NCBI RefSeq assembly: GCF_014855515.1
Contig: NZ_JACYFK010000003.1
Span: forward strand, 1-64,000
DNA: 64,000 nt
Direction of reading: 5' to 3'
DNA from: Euzebyella marina
Lineage (GTDB): Bacteria; Bacteroidota; Bacteroidia; Flavobacteriales; Flavobacteriaceae
Shown here piece after piece: positions 1 through 8,102 of this stretch. Made by a program: the position numbers and the translations under genes. Each line of letters starts with the position of its first letter. Position 1 is the stretch's first letter. A model generated the notes under the pieces. That model did no database searches and had not been told where the DNA came from. It saw only the letters and a list, made by a program, of their open reading frames with translations.

Positions 1-1060
1 CGATAGCTGTGATTCCGTAGGCGGAACCCCATTATCGACTGACGACTGCGACGGCGACGGGCTGACCACGGCGGAGGAGACCACCAACGGAACGGACCCG
101 AACAATGCGGACACCGATGGTGACGGCCTGACAGATGGAGAGGAAGTCAATAATGTAGATGATCCAAGCACTGCGCTTATACCGACCAGCATCAGTAATC
201 CTTTGGATAGTTGTGATCCTGATGGTACAGGTAGTACTTGTGGTACCGATCCAGATAATGATGGTCTAACCAGTAGCGAAGAAGCTATACTGGGCACCAA
301 TCCGAACAATCCTGATACGGATGGAGACAGTATCAACGATGGTCAAGAGGTAAATGTAGATAATACAGATCCATTAAACGATTGTGACAGCAACGGAGGT
401 ACACCATTGGCTGATAGTGATTGTGACGGAGACGGACTGACGACTGCTGAAGAAGCCCTAATTGGTACGAATCCTGATATAGCAGATACTGATAATGATG
501 GTGTCAACGACGGACAGGAAGTGAATACCGATGGTACCGACCCATTGGATGATTGTGATTCAATTGGAGGAATACCGACTACAGAATCTGATTGTGATGA
601 TGATGGATTAACCCTTGCGGAAGAAGAAGCTAGAGGTACCGATGCATCAAAAGCAGATACCGATGAGGATGGTATTATGGATGGCCAAGAAGTAATTGAT
701 GGTACAGATCCATTAGACCCATGTAGCTCGCTAGGAGGTACTCCACCACAAGGTACTCCATGTGATATTAATGTGGAAACTGATTTGGTATCGCCTGAAA
801 TTAATGATGGAAGATTTATCATCAACAACATTGAAAGTTTCCCTGTCAATACGGTGGAAGTTTACAATAGATGGGGTGTGAAAGTATTCTCGACAGATGG
901 TTATAACAATGCAGATAATGCCTTTACCGGAATATCGAACGGAAGGGTGACCATCAGACAGAAAGAAGAATTGCCAGTAGGCGTATACTTCTACATCATT
1001 AATTATGTGAATAACAACGAACAAAGAACTCTTAACGGATACCTCTATATCAATAGATAA
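1..1060 (+). CDS. Calcium-binding repeat protein with T9SS type B (gliding-type) C-terminal domain, 5' truncated
   Basis: The reading frame is open from base 2, so this is the last 352 residues of a larger protein that begins before the window. The TTG near base 203 is an internal leucine, not a start. The visible part is a chain of thrombospondin type 3-like acidic repeats of the form [12 protein letters not shown], each followed by a Cys-containing linker ([11 protein letters not shown]). The last about 85 residues ([12 protein letters not shown] ... [12 protein letters not shown] ... GYLYINR) match the gliding-motility-associated C-terminal (CHU_C) domain that targets proteins to the type IX secretion system. 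Known of the family: calcium-stabilised, cell-surface or secreted adhesins. The ligand is unknown. The first 150 bases are markedly GC-richer (about 61%) than the repeats that follow (about 45%), suggesting repeats of different age. Confidence 0.85.
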   Translation, partial: DSCDSVGGTPLSTDDCDGDGLTTAEETTNGTDPNNADTDGDGLTDGEEVNNVDDPSTALIPTSISNPLDSCDPDGTGSTCGTDPDNDGLTSSEEAILGTNPNNPDTDGDSINDGQEVNVDNTDPLNDCDSNGGTPLADSDCDGDGLTTAEEALIGTNPDIADTDNDGVNDGQEVNTDGTDPLDDCDSIGGIPTTESDCDDDGLTLAEEEARGTDASKADTDEDGIMDGQEVIDGTDPLDPCSSLGGTPPQGTPCDINVETDLVSPEINDGRFIINNIESFPVNTVEVYNRWGVKVFSTDGYNNADNAFTGISNGRVTIRQKEELPVGVYFYIINYVNNNEQRTLNGYLYINR

Positions 1061-1112
1061 TTCTTGAGGTCTCCGGTAAGAGAGATGATTTCCCTAAGAG
1101 GGAAAGACGTAC

Positions 1113-1210
1113 AAAAGTTTTGAAAAAGAGAATGTAAAGCATAACAAACCATGGTGGTGAATCCGGCGAAAGTCGGGGCTGGGGAGCTGTCATCGCCGTG
1201 GCGAGTTATG
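1113..1210 (+). ncRNA. Structured RNA candidate, copy 1 of a tandem pair
   Basis: Read on the + strand this folds into a three-way junction. The outer helix is CATAAC (1140-1145) with GTTATG (1205-1210). A 3+3-nt internal loop follows, then a 12-bp helix 1149-1160 with 1190-1201. This encloses a GAAA-tetraloop hairpin (CCGGC 1163-1167 / GTCGG 1172-1176) and a GCT-GGGG-AGC hairpin (1178-1187). Every non-Watson-Crick pair is G-U on the + strand and would be A-C on the other, so a + strand RNA is indicated. It lies 3' of the T9SS gene ending at 1060. No known RNA family is recognised. Confidence 0.55.
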
Positions 1211-1232
1211 TGATTAACTCAAAATGATAAAT

Positions 1233-1332
1233 AAAAGTTTTTGAAAAGGAGAATGTAGAGCATAACAAACCATGGCGATAAATCCGATAGAAAGTTGGGG
1301 CTGGGGAGCTGTTATCGTCGTGGTAGGTTATG
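1233..1332 (+). ncRNA. Structured RNA candidate, copy 2 of a tandem pair
   Basis: This is a diverged second copy, offset by 121 bases. It keeps the same fold: CATAAC 1261-1266 with GTTATG 1327-1332, a 12-bp helix 1270-1281 with 1312-1323, hairpin CCGAT/GTTGG and the GGGG-loop hairpin. Relative to copy 1 the long helix shows one full compensatory change (G-C to A-T at helix position 11) and three half-compensatory changes through G-U. The hairpin arm CCGGC/GTCGG became CCGAT/GTTGG, still fully paired. The 16 bases around the GGGG loop (1297-1312) are identical in both copies. No + strand gene follows, so a cis-regulatory riboswitch is unlikely. Confidence 0.55.
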
Positions 1333-1357
1333 TTATCAGCTGAAAATGAAAAATGAT

Positions 1358-2506
1358 TTAATCGTTGGCCAGGTAGAGAAAACCTTGGAATTCTAGGTTC
1401 AAATCATCCAACGAAACAATATAAAAGTAAACACCTGAAGGTAGGCCACTGTCTCTATTGAGCACAAAATTGTTCTGGTTAGAGAAACCATTGAATTCAT
1501 TAGTGTAATTGGTCTGGTCAAAAACCTTGCTTCCCTGACGATCAAAAATCATCATATGGTTATTGGGCGATAAGGCCAATTCAGGAATTTCAAGAAAATC
1601 ATTGATTCCATCGCCATTGGGTGATACAAAGTAATTTTCCAAGTCAAGAAAATCACGGGGTTCGCCAAATGCACCGAAAGTCAACACTTCATAATCATCG
1701 GGAACGAACGAACCCGAAATAGCCACCCCATTAACCAAATCACCAACAGAAGCAGGTCCGCCGAGCATTTCCCATTGATTGGTAATTTTGCTCCATCCGA
1801 CCATAACAATTTCCTCGACATCGTCGCTTAGGCTACCGATTTCACTTCTATCGTTCCAAGAAAGCTGTACCGATGAGAGAACCGAGCCTTCAAGCCTCCA
1901 AAACTCAATAGTGCTTATGGCATCAATGCCGCTGGCGCGTGTATTGGTATTAAAACTTTGAAATTCGCTCGGGGTGTTCGGGTCTTCAAAAAAATAGGCC
2001 GCTTTGGCCAAATTGTTTACCGCTTCAGAATTTAGGATTAGCGGTCTCAATTGTTCGGAATCCCCCACGGGGAAATAAAATTCTTGCTGTTGCCATACAC
2101 TTGCGTACCCGTCTACCTTACTAATATTACTTTCGCCCGAAGGTAGGGCGAGCTCTAAGAAGTTAAGCGTGATACCGGGCTGGGCCGGAATGGTAATCAC
2201 ATCGCCGGTAATAAAATTGGCAATATTGTCAACATTGACCGGAGTATTTAAAAAAGTGCCGCTTTGGGTCATAAACTCAACATCGAAAAAGGTAGGGGGT
2301 AGGCTACCACTAATATTGCGGTCAGCATTGCCATAAAAACCTGCCAAGCCGCTGTTTTCATCAAAAATACCGTCGTTGATCAAGTCGGTATGAAAACCTA
2401 TTTCGCCCCCTTCATGAATGCGTAGGTTGCCCGTGTTGTATAGGGCTGTTTGGGCCTGTAGGGAAACACCTAGAAATAGAAGCGGTATGTAAAATTTATT
2501 TCTCAT
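1358..2506 (-). CDS. Secreted protein with T9SS type B (gliding-type) C-terminal domain
   Basis: 382 residues. It begins with a Sec signal peptide (MRNKFYIPLLFLGVSLQAQ). The middle is a beta-rich region of unknown function with short elements such as NTGNLRIHEGG. The C-terminal about 85 residues (NYFVSPNGDGINDF ... MMIFDRQGSKVFDQ ... SGVYFYIVSL ... GFLYLAND) form a CHU_C / T9SS type B sorting domain, which contains the SPNGDGINDF signature seen in this family. It lies 11 bp downstream of the 1240-residue repeat protein on the same strand, so the two are probably cotranscribed and exported together to the surface. The substrate or partner is not known. Export by T9SS is inferred from the domain. 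Confidence 0.85.
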   Translation of the reverse strand: MRNKFYIPLLFLGVSLQAQTALYNTGNLRIHEGGEIGFHTDLINDGIFDENSGLAGFYGNADRNISGSLPPTFFDVEFMTQSGTFLNTPVNVDNIANFITGDVITIPAQPGITLNFLELALPSGESNISKVDGYASVWQQQEFYFPVGDSEQLRPLILNSEAVNNLAKAAYFFEDPNTPSEFQSFNTNTRASGIDAISTIEFWRLEGSVLSSVQLSWNDRSEIGSLSDDVEEIVMVGWSKITNQWEMLGGPASVGDLVNGVAISGSFVPDDYEVLTFGAFGEPRDFLDLENYFVSPNGDGINDFLEIPELALSPNNHMMIFDRQGSKVFDQTNYTNEFNGFSNQNNFVLNRDSGLPSGVYFYIVSLDDLNLEFQGFLYLAND

Positions 2507-2517
2507 AAAAGTGCTTT

Positions 2518-5500
2518 CTATTTCTGAAGAAGTGACTTGATTTCTTCCAAGTCTTTTTTCATGGCCTGAACTTCATTTGCCAAGGCTTCTTTTTCAGCTT
2601 TTAGTCTATTGATTTCTTTTTCTTGAGCAATGGTATGTAAAAACAGTTCTTCTATTTTTTCGAGGTTTTGAAGGTTAGAAGCACTTAAATTCCAATGTCC
2701 ATTTTCTTCGGCCTGCACAGCAGAGGTCACACCAGGTAAATGATGATTCTTTTTAATAAAAGCTTCAACTTCTTCTAGATTTGAAAAATGGTAACTTTCT
2801 TTAAGTTCAGAGGTTCCTAAGTAATATTTTTGAAATACATAGTCTGGAACTTGGATAGTGGTATTATTGGAAATAAAATTACCGTCGGCACGAATATTTC
2901 CGGCAACATGGAGTTTTTCGACTGGAGAATCGGTTCCAATACCTACATTTTGTAAATCATCAATACGAATTACCTCAATTCCACCTGTGGCAAAGGCTAA
3001 TTGTGTAACACCTGCTCTAAACATGCCAATTCCAGATTCAGTATAAAAGCCATATGACGGGTTGCTGGGTCCTCCTGCAATTGTGCTAGGGGGCGCTAAA
3101 AAACCATTTCTAGTTCTAATAGAACCATTAACATCCAATTGACTTTGTGGTGCACCCGGGAGCCCGCCTATACCAATATTACCTCCTCCAGTATCAAAAG
3201 ATAAGTCAAATCCATCCAGGTCCAAAGTTCTATTTGCCTCTAAAGTTAAATTGGAGTTCCCTATATTTTGGGGACTTACATTATTAATATCAGCCAAAGC
3301 AATGGTCACGGTACCCCCTGCCGAATCGGTTAGGGTCAGGGTATCATCGTCGCCATCCGCATCGGTGTCGGATACTGTAAGGCTGGCATTGGTGGTGTCG
3401 CTTCCGCTGTTGATATCAGCCAGAGCTATGGTCACGGTACCCCCTGCCGAATCGGTTAGGGTCAGGGTATCATCGTCGCCATCGGCGTCGGTGTCGGATA
3501 CTGTAAGGCTGGCATTGGTGGTGTCGCTTCCGCTGTTGATATCAGCCAGAGCTATGGTCACGGTACCCCCTGCCGAATCGGTTAGGGTCAGGGTATCATC
3601 GTCGCCATCGGCGTCGGTGTCGGATACTGTAAGGCTGGCATTGGTGGTGTCGCTTCCGCTGTTGATATCAGCCAGAGCTATGGTCACGGTACCCCCTGCC
3701 GAATCGGTTAGGGTCAGGGTATCATCGTCGCCATCGGCGTCGGTGTCGGATACTGTAAGGCTGGCATTGGTGGTGTCGTTTCCGCTGTTGATATCAGCCA
3801 GAGCTATGGTCACGGTACCTCCTGCCGAATCTGTCAGGGTGAGGGTATCATCGTCGCCATCGGCGTCGGTGTCGGATACTGTAAGGCTGGCATTGGTGGT
3901 GTCGCTTCCGCTGTTGATATCAGCCAAAGCAATGGTCACGGTACCTCCTGCCGAATCTGTCAGGGTGAGGGTATCGTCGTCGCCATCCGCATCGGTGTCG
4001 GATACTGTAAGGCTGGCATTAGTGGTGTCGCTTCCGCTGTTGATAGATGAAAGTGCAACTGATAGTGATGTGCCATCTGAATCAGTTAGTGTTAAAGAGT
4101 CGTCAGTACCATCAGAATCTGTATCAGTCACCGCAAAAGTTGAATTGGTTACCCCCCCTGCACCCCAAACAGTTTCACCTGCAGCATTGGTGGTTAAAAC
4201 TTGTCCGTCGCTTCCTGCTCCATTTCTAGCAATCAGGTTGCCGTATAGTTGAATATCCCCATTGTTCTTGATTGTAAACGCCTTATCAGAAGTTAATTGT
4301 GGAGCTTCTCTACCAGTATTATTTTGGTTCAGTACAAAATGAAAATCACCAACTCCAAAATTGCCGGTTCTTTGAAATATGATAGCCCCTTTGCCATCAT
4401 TAAATCTATCATTGGCAAATAGAATGCCTACTGCTGAGCCGGCAGACTCTTGCCTATTTTGTATTTCTAGAGGAAATGATGTGTTACCTCCTACGTTATC
4501 AATTATGTGTACTTTGGTATTGTTGTTAATCGCTTGGCCGTCTAAACCAATACCTAGAGCTCCATAGGCCCTACCACTTACCACACGGGCATCATAATCC
4601 CAGATAAGGCTCGGGTTGCCATTAGTAGGATGAAATGCCTGAGCAGGGTCACCATTAACATCAGCAAAGAATAGCGATTTTGATTGGCCGGTATGGCTTG
4701 CTGCAGAAGCTATTTCCCATTGGCCATTGGTTTCACTCCATCTCATGATTTGGCCGTCTGTATCCGCCCCCATATTACTAAAGTCCTCAAGAGCAATGGT
4801 ACCATCTTTAATTTTTAAGGATGTGATAGAATCATTTTGGATGGTAAGCACTCCGGCATTATCCATAGCGGCATCGCCACTAATCGTGAGTTGTTGTGCA
4901 ACGTCTCCCGTACCGCCAATGAGAATACTACCATCAGTAAGTGCTCCGCCTGACGCAACCGTAGCATCAACATATGCTTTAGTAGCGGCATCTTGATTAA
5001 CCGTAGGGTCTTGTAAATCTTTAATCTGTAAATTTCCGGCACTGTTATTTGTTGTGAGTACTTGGCTTAAAGCAGGTGTTGCCCCTGTAGCCGGTACGTT
5101 GGCCCATACCACATTACCGCTTCCGTCGGTACTTAAAAACTGACCTGTCGTCGTTGATGGTTCAATTTTGAAAGGGTCTGCACCAGTTCCGATTCCCGTT
5201 AAAGTAATTCCGTCGACAACCTCTGTGGAGCCTCCACCACCAGCCAAAGAACTTAAATCTACTTGCCCGCCTGTGGTGAGATTATTGCTGATGGTCAGTA
5301 CGTTGGTAGTAGTGTTGAAAGTTATATCTTGAATTTCGTTGGTAGTATCGGTATCTACTCCGGTCACATTTATCTGGTATGGGGTAGCGATGGTGCCATT
5401 TCCGGCAACTTGAGTATTGGTACCTCCAATTATTCGAGTGTCGGAACCATTTGAAGTAGGTATAGTTATCGTATTACCGTTCGTAATGCTCAGTTGGTCT

Positions 5501-6240
5501 CCAGAAATGGATAGGTTTTGTAATTCGTTGGTAGGGCTTTGATCCGTATCAGCCGTATTGGCTGCGGTATTGGCATCTATCTCGGCCTGTAATAAAGAAT
5601 CGTCGTAAAATGCACCATTGTCAGAACCGGCTTGTATCACATTACCTGCATCGCCACTAATAATATCGGCGTTGGTAATAAAACCTTCATCATTGGTGAA
5701 ATCTGACAAATTGATATTATCGTTATCCAAAGCAAAGGCACCTACCGAGTTTTCAGAAAGTTTGTCTTGAGTTACCGAATTGTTTTGAAGTTTTCCCTGC
5801 CCTATCGATCCATCTTGAATATCAACACCATTAATACCTCCATTTACAATTTGCTCACTATTGATACTATTGGGGGCAATCTCAAAATTGCTTCCGTTTT
5901 CTGTTTGGGTAATGACAATGGTGCTGATGTCATTGACTAGGGGGTCAGCAGTAAGATTGCCACTACTACCATCGCAAAGATTCACCCATTGGGTACCATT
6001 ATAGTAATAGACACAATTGGCGGTAGTGTTATAAACCAAGGCACCTCTATTAGGTACAATATTGGTCATTTGCAACGAATCTACTCGGGTAATGACCAAA
6101 ACTTTATCATTACTCTGTAGCTCTAACAAAGAGTTGGCGTCGATTGTTTGGGGATCATCGCCTATTTTAACCTGTGCCGTAACGGCGGTGGTCATTAACA
6201 GACCGATGAAGAGAATAGGTAATGCAATACGATTCAGCAT
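2518..6240 (-). CDS. Large repeat-rich secreted adhesin / tail-fibre-like protein
   Basis: 1240 residues with a signal peptide (MLNRIALPILFIGLLMTTAVTAQ). The N-terminal half is a series of Gly/Asn/Thr-rich beta segments of the type found in Bacteroidota fibre-like surface proteins (NGTQWVNLC, GSGNVVWANVP). Residues about 735-986 are six nearly identical 42-residue units (DTTNASLTVSDTDADGDDD...) preceded by one diverged unit. The C-terminus holds a small domain resembling tail-fibre/peptidase S74-like ends (HLPGV...) and a coiled coil over the last about 50 residues (EKEINRLKAEKEAL), which suggests trimerisation. It has no CHU_C domain itself, but the gene 11 bp downstream does. A -7 element sits 30 bp upstream. 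Function is inferred as a filamentous surface protein. It is not phage-associated, as no phage genes are near. Confidence 0.8.
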   Translation of the reverse strand: MLNRIALPILFIGLLMTTAVTAQVKIGDDPQTIDANSLLELQSNDKVLVITRVDSLQMTNIVPNRGALVYNTTANCVYYYNGTQWVNLCDGSSGNLTADPLVNDISTIVITQTENGSNFEIAPNSINSEQIVNGGINGVDIQDGSIGQGKLQNNSVTQDKLSENSVGAFALDNDNINLSDFTNDEGFITNADIISGDAGNVIQAGSDNGAFYDDSLLQAEIDANTAANTADTDQSPTNELQNLSISGDQLSITNGNTITIPTSNGSDTRIIGGTNTQVAGNGTIATPYQINVTGVDTDTTNEIQDITFNTTTNVLTISNNLTTGGQVDLSSLAGGGGSTEVVDGITLTGIGTGADPFKIEPSTTTGQFLSTDGSGNVVWANVPATGATPALSQVLTTNNSAGNLQIKDLQDPTVNQDAATKAYVDATVASGGALTDGSILIGGTGDVAQQLTISGDAAMDNAGVLTIQNDSITSLKIKDGTIALEDFSNMGADTDGQIMRWSETNGQWEIASAASHTGQSKSLFFADVNGDPAQAFHPTNGNPSLIWDYDARVVSGRAYGALGIGLDGQAINNNTKVHIIDNVGGNTSFPLEIQNRQESAGSAVGILFANDRFNDGKGAIIFQRTGNFGVGDFHFVLNQNNTGREAPQLTSDKAFTIKNNGDIQLYGNLIARNGAGSDGQVLTTNAAGETVWGAGGVTNSTFAVTDTDSDGTDDSLTLTDSDGTSLSVALSSINSGSDTTNASLTVSDTDADGDDDTLTLTDSAGGTVTIALADINSGSDTTNASLTVSDTDADGDDDTLTLTDSAGGTVTIALADINSGNDTTNASLTVSDTDADGDDDTLTLTDSAGGTVTIALADINSGSDTTNASLTVSDTDADGDDDTLTLTDSAGGTVTIALADINSGSDTTNASLTVSDTDADGDDDTLTLTDSAGGTVTIALADINSGSDTTNASLTVSDTDADGDDDTLTLTDSAGGTVTIALADINNVSPQNIGNSNLTLEANRTLDLDGFDLSFDTGGGNIGIGGLPGAPQSQLDVNGSIRTRNGFLAPPSTIAGGPSNPSYGFYTESGIGMFRAGVTQLAFATGGIEVIRIDDLQNVGIGTDSPVEKLHVAGNIRADGNFISNNTTIQVPDYVFQKYYLGTSELKESYHFSNLEEVEAFIKKNHHLPGVTSAVQAEENGHWNLSASNLQNLEKIEELFLHTIAQEKEINRLKAEKEALANEVQAMKKDLEEIKSLLQK
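3283..4038 (-). repeat. Six tandem 126-bp in-frame repeats
   Basis: Six copies of a 126-bp unit encode 42 residues each inside the surface protein. Copies differ at only a few positions. The two outermost copies share variants (CAAAGCAATG and CCGCATCGG on the + strand), whereas the inner copies share CAGAGCTATG and CGGCGTCGG. Two copies share CTGTCAGGGTGAG, the other four CGGTTAGGGTCAG. This mosaic indicates recent unequal exchange, so copy number is probably variable between strains. Confidence 0.95.
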
Positions 6241-6269
6241 ATGATCAAGATTTAAGGTATTAGGGTCAA

Positions 6270-6277
6270 CAAAAATA
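6270..6277 (-). promoter_or_regulatory. -7 promoter element (TATTTTTG) of the surface-protein operon
   Basis: The minus-strand TATTTTTG matches the Bacteroidota TAnnTTTG element. It lies about 30 bp before the start codon at 6240, leaving a leader of about 25 nt. A clear -33 TTTG is not seen. The divergent intergenic space 6241-6538 (298 bp) otherwise shows only A/T-rich promoter-like sequence. Confidence 0.5.
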
Positions 6278-6538
6278 GAATTATCCGGCTAGATTGCTAA
6301 TTAATAAGGTCGAACTACCGTTAACTGCTGTTGAATGGTGAAAGTTTTTTATTACAAGAGCCATCTCTGGCGATAACGTTAGAAAGCGAATTAACAAAAG
6401 TTTAGACGGCACGGTTTTTTTTAGACCCCAACATGTATTTTCTTTATAAACATTTTTGTTTTTTGGTGATTGGCCCGCCGAAAATGACTTGTTTATTTTT
6501 TGAGGCCAAGAACTAAAATTATATAATTAAACAATCCA

Positions 6539-7285
6539 ATGAAGAATATCCCTACCCTTATACTGGTACTTTTTTTAACACTCAATGCCTTTTCTCAAGA
6601 CGGTGAGCGACAAATAGTGAGAGGTACGGTACTCTATAGAGATGTACCTGTACCCAACGAGAATGTCATTAATATTACTTCCGAAGATGCAGTTATTTCA
6701 AATGACGGAGGACAGTTTGCGATTGAGGCAAAGGCGGGGGATGAATTGGCATTTACCGCCGTAAACTATCAGATGATAGTGGTTAAATTGACCGAACAAA
6801 TGATTGCCAATGGTCGTTTGGTGGTGGAAGTGAAGGAGAAAGTAACCGAACTGGACGAAGTGGTCGTTACACCGGAAAACAGAGAGCGATTCTTGCAAGT
6901 TCAAAATGAGGAGTTTAAAGAGGTAGAGTACGAAATCGACCGCTCGACCGAGGTTGAGAACATAGCATTGAGCCGTTCGGAACGTGGCATGCAAGACGGA
7001 ATTAATTTTGTGAATATCTTTAAGGCATTGACCAAATCAATACAAAAGAACGACAGCCCAAAAGCTAGATTAAAAATGAGCCAAGTGCTACGTCAGGTAT
7101 ATGATGATGAATTCTTTGTGGTCGATTTAAAACTGTCACAAGCCCAGATTGATGACTTTTTGGTATATGTTGATGGTAAGGTACCTGAAAACAATCTACT
7201 TCTCAAGCAGAACGAATTTCAACTGATCGATTTTTTGGTCAACCAAAGCGAGGCATACCGAAATCAAATGAATGGCGAGAAATAG
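6539..7285 (+). CDS. CarboxypepD_reg-like domain secreted protein
   Basis: 248 residues. A signal peptide (MKNIPTLILVLFLTLNAFSQ) is followed by an about 80-residue beta-sandwich of the carboxypeptidase regulatory-like type (VRGTVLYRDVPVPNENVIN ... AISNDGGQF ... LAFTAVNYQ ... VTELDEVVV), the same fold that precedes SusC plugs. The remaining about 130 residues are charged and mainly helical with no recognised domain. There is no TonB-dependent barrel, so this is a stand-alone periplasmic or outer-membrane-associated protein. Its stop codon overlaps the start of a paralogue by 14 bp. It begins a same-strand run ending in a DUF6702-like protein and an M1 peptidase, a context seen in other flavobacteria. 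The role is unknown. Confidence 0.75.
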   Translation: MKNIPTLILVLFLTLNAFSQDGERQIVRGTVLYRDVPVPNENVINITSEDAVISNDGGQFAIEAKAGDELAFTAVNYQMIVVKLTEQMIANGRLVVEVKEKVTELDEVVVTPENRERFLQVQNEEFKEVEYEIDRSTEVENIALSRSERGMQDGINFVNIFKALTKSIQKNDSPKARLKMSQVLRQVYDDEFFVVDLKLSQAQIDDFLVYVDGKVPENNLLLKQNEFQLIDFLVNQSEAYRNQMNGEK

Positions 7286-8051
7286 CATCACATTTCTGAT
7301 TCTTTTGACCCTTACGCTTCCAAGCAAGGCGCAAGAACTTTTTCAAAAAGAGTTGGAAGGTAGGGTCTATAGTAAGGATGGAGATGTAGCCGCCACCCAC
7401 GTTCTTAATATGACAACCGGCAAGGCCGCTATTACCGATATCAATGGTTTCTTTTCCATTATGGCCAACACGAACGACACCTTGCTATTCTCGGCGGTTC
7501 AGTACAAAAAAAAAGAAATCGTTATAACCTCGGAAATGCTGGAATCTAAACTGCTTTTAGTGCCTTTGGAGGAAAACCTGACAGAACTGGAAGAAGTAGT
7601 GGTTATGCCATATAATCTCTCTGGAGACGTAAGTAGAGATGTCAATCGTATGTCCGTAGGTCCCGTAGTTACCGCCTCTACCTTGGGCTTGCCAAATGCT
7701 TATGCCGTTTTTCCGAGTCAGGCCGAGAGATTGCTCAACGAGGCTACGACCGGAGGAGGATTTATTCCGCTAAACCCTATTCTCAATGGCATATCGGGCC
7801 GTACCAAAATGCTAAAAAATAGAATAGCCCGAAATGAAAGGTATGCCCGTACACAGCGGGTACGTAATTTTTTTGCGGATTCTCTTTATGTTCAAGAGTT
7901 TGAAATTCCCGAAGATAGAATAGCAGAGTTTATGTATTTCTGTGAAGTCGACCCTAGTTTTCAATCCGTGGTCGACACTCATGATCGATTGAGAATCTGG
8001 GAATTCATGCGACGTAAAAGTAAGGTCTATAAAGATAACAACGGACTTTAA
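7272..8051 (+). CDS. CarboxypepD_reg-like domain secreted protein (paralogue of upstream gene)
   Basis: 259 residues. Signal peptide (ITFLILLTLTLPSKAQ), then a CarboxypepD_reg-like sandwich (LEGRVYSKDGDVAATHVLNMTT ... ITDINGFFSI ... LLFSAVQYKKK ... LTELEEVVV), clearly paralogous to the preceding protein. The rest is a 130-residue helical segment with a conserved-looking PLNPILNGISGR stretch. It overlaps the upstream gene by 14 bp in a different frame, which implies translational coupling and joint function. No catalytic residues can be identified. Inferred role: periplasmic or outer-membrane accessory protein of unknown partner. Confidence 0.75.
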   Translation: MARNSITFLILLTLTLPSKAQELFQKELEGRVYSKDGDVAATHVLNMTTGKAAITDINGFFSIMANTNDTLLFSAVQYKKKEIVITSEMLESKLLLVPLEENLTELEEVVVMPYNLSGDVSRDVNRMSVGPVVTASTLGLPNAYAVFPSQAERLLNEATTGGGFIPLNPILNGISGRTKMLKNRIARNERYARTQRVRNFFADSLYVQEFEIPEDRIAEFMYFCEVDPSFQSVVDTHDRLRIWEFMRRKSKVYKDNNGL

Positions 8052-8084
8052 TTGGCCGTATGGCATGGGTTTTGTTTATTTTTG
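8052..8084 (+). promoter_or_regulatory. Promoter: TTG, 22 bp, TATTTTTG
   Basis: A -33-like TTG (8052-8054) and a -7 TATTTTTG (8077-8084) precede the ATG at 8103 with normal spacing. The in-frame TTG at 8052 is therefore promoter sequence rather than a start codon. Confidence 0.55.
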
Positions 8085-8102
8085 CAGCATAGAAACAAGC
8101 AT

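Larger units (their letters stand above)
1113..1332 (+). repeat. Tandem duplication of about 100-nt unit, period about 121 bp
   Basis: Two copies share an A-rich leader (AAAAGTTTT...GAGAATGTA), the CATAACAAACCATGG block and a GGGG-loop core. They differ mainly at paired positions. Together they fill most of the 297-bp convergent intergenic space 1061-1357. Nothing else is recognised there. Confidence 0.75.

Noticed and set aside
1149-1201. Cobalamin riboswitch (resemblance GGTGAATCCGG)
   Set aside because: The B12-box and other core helices are absent and no + strand gene follows.
1140-1332. Integron attC-like sites (AAC...GTT outer arms with an unpaired spacer)
   Set aside because: No integrase, no cassette ORF between the copies, and substitutions preserve G-U pairs expected of RNA. 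The outer arms do not fit RYYYAAC/GTTRRRY fully.
3251-4252. A 333-codon open frame on the + strand antisense to the repeats
   Set aside because: It is a by-product of the repeat composition: the frame follows exactly the six 126-bp units and contains no signal peptide or domain, and the minus-strand frame is a proper secreted protein.
2518-6240. Prophage tail fibre gene
   Set aside because: It has a signal peptide and a T9SS neighbour, and there are no other phage genes in the window.
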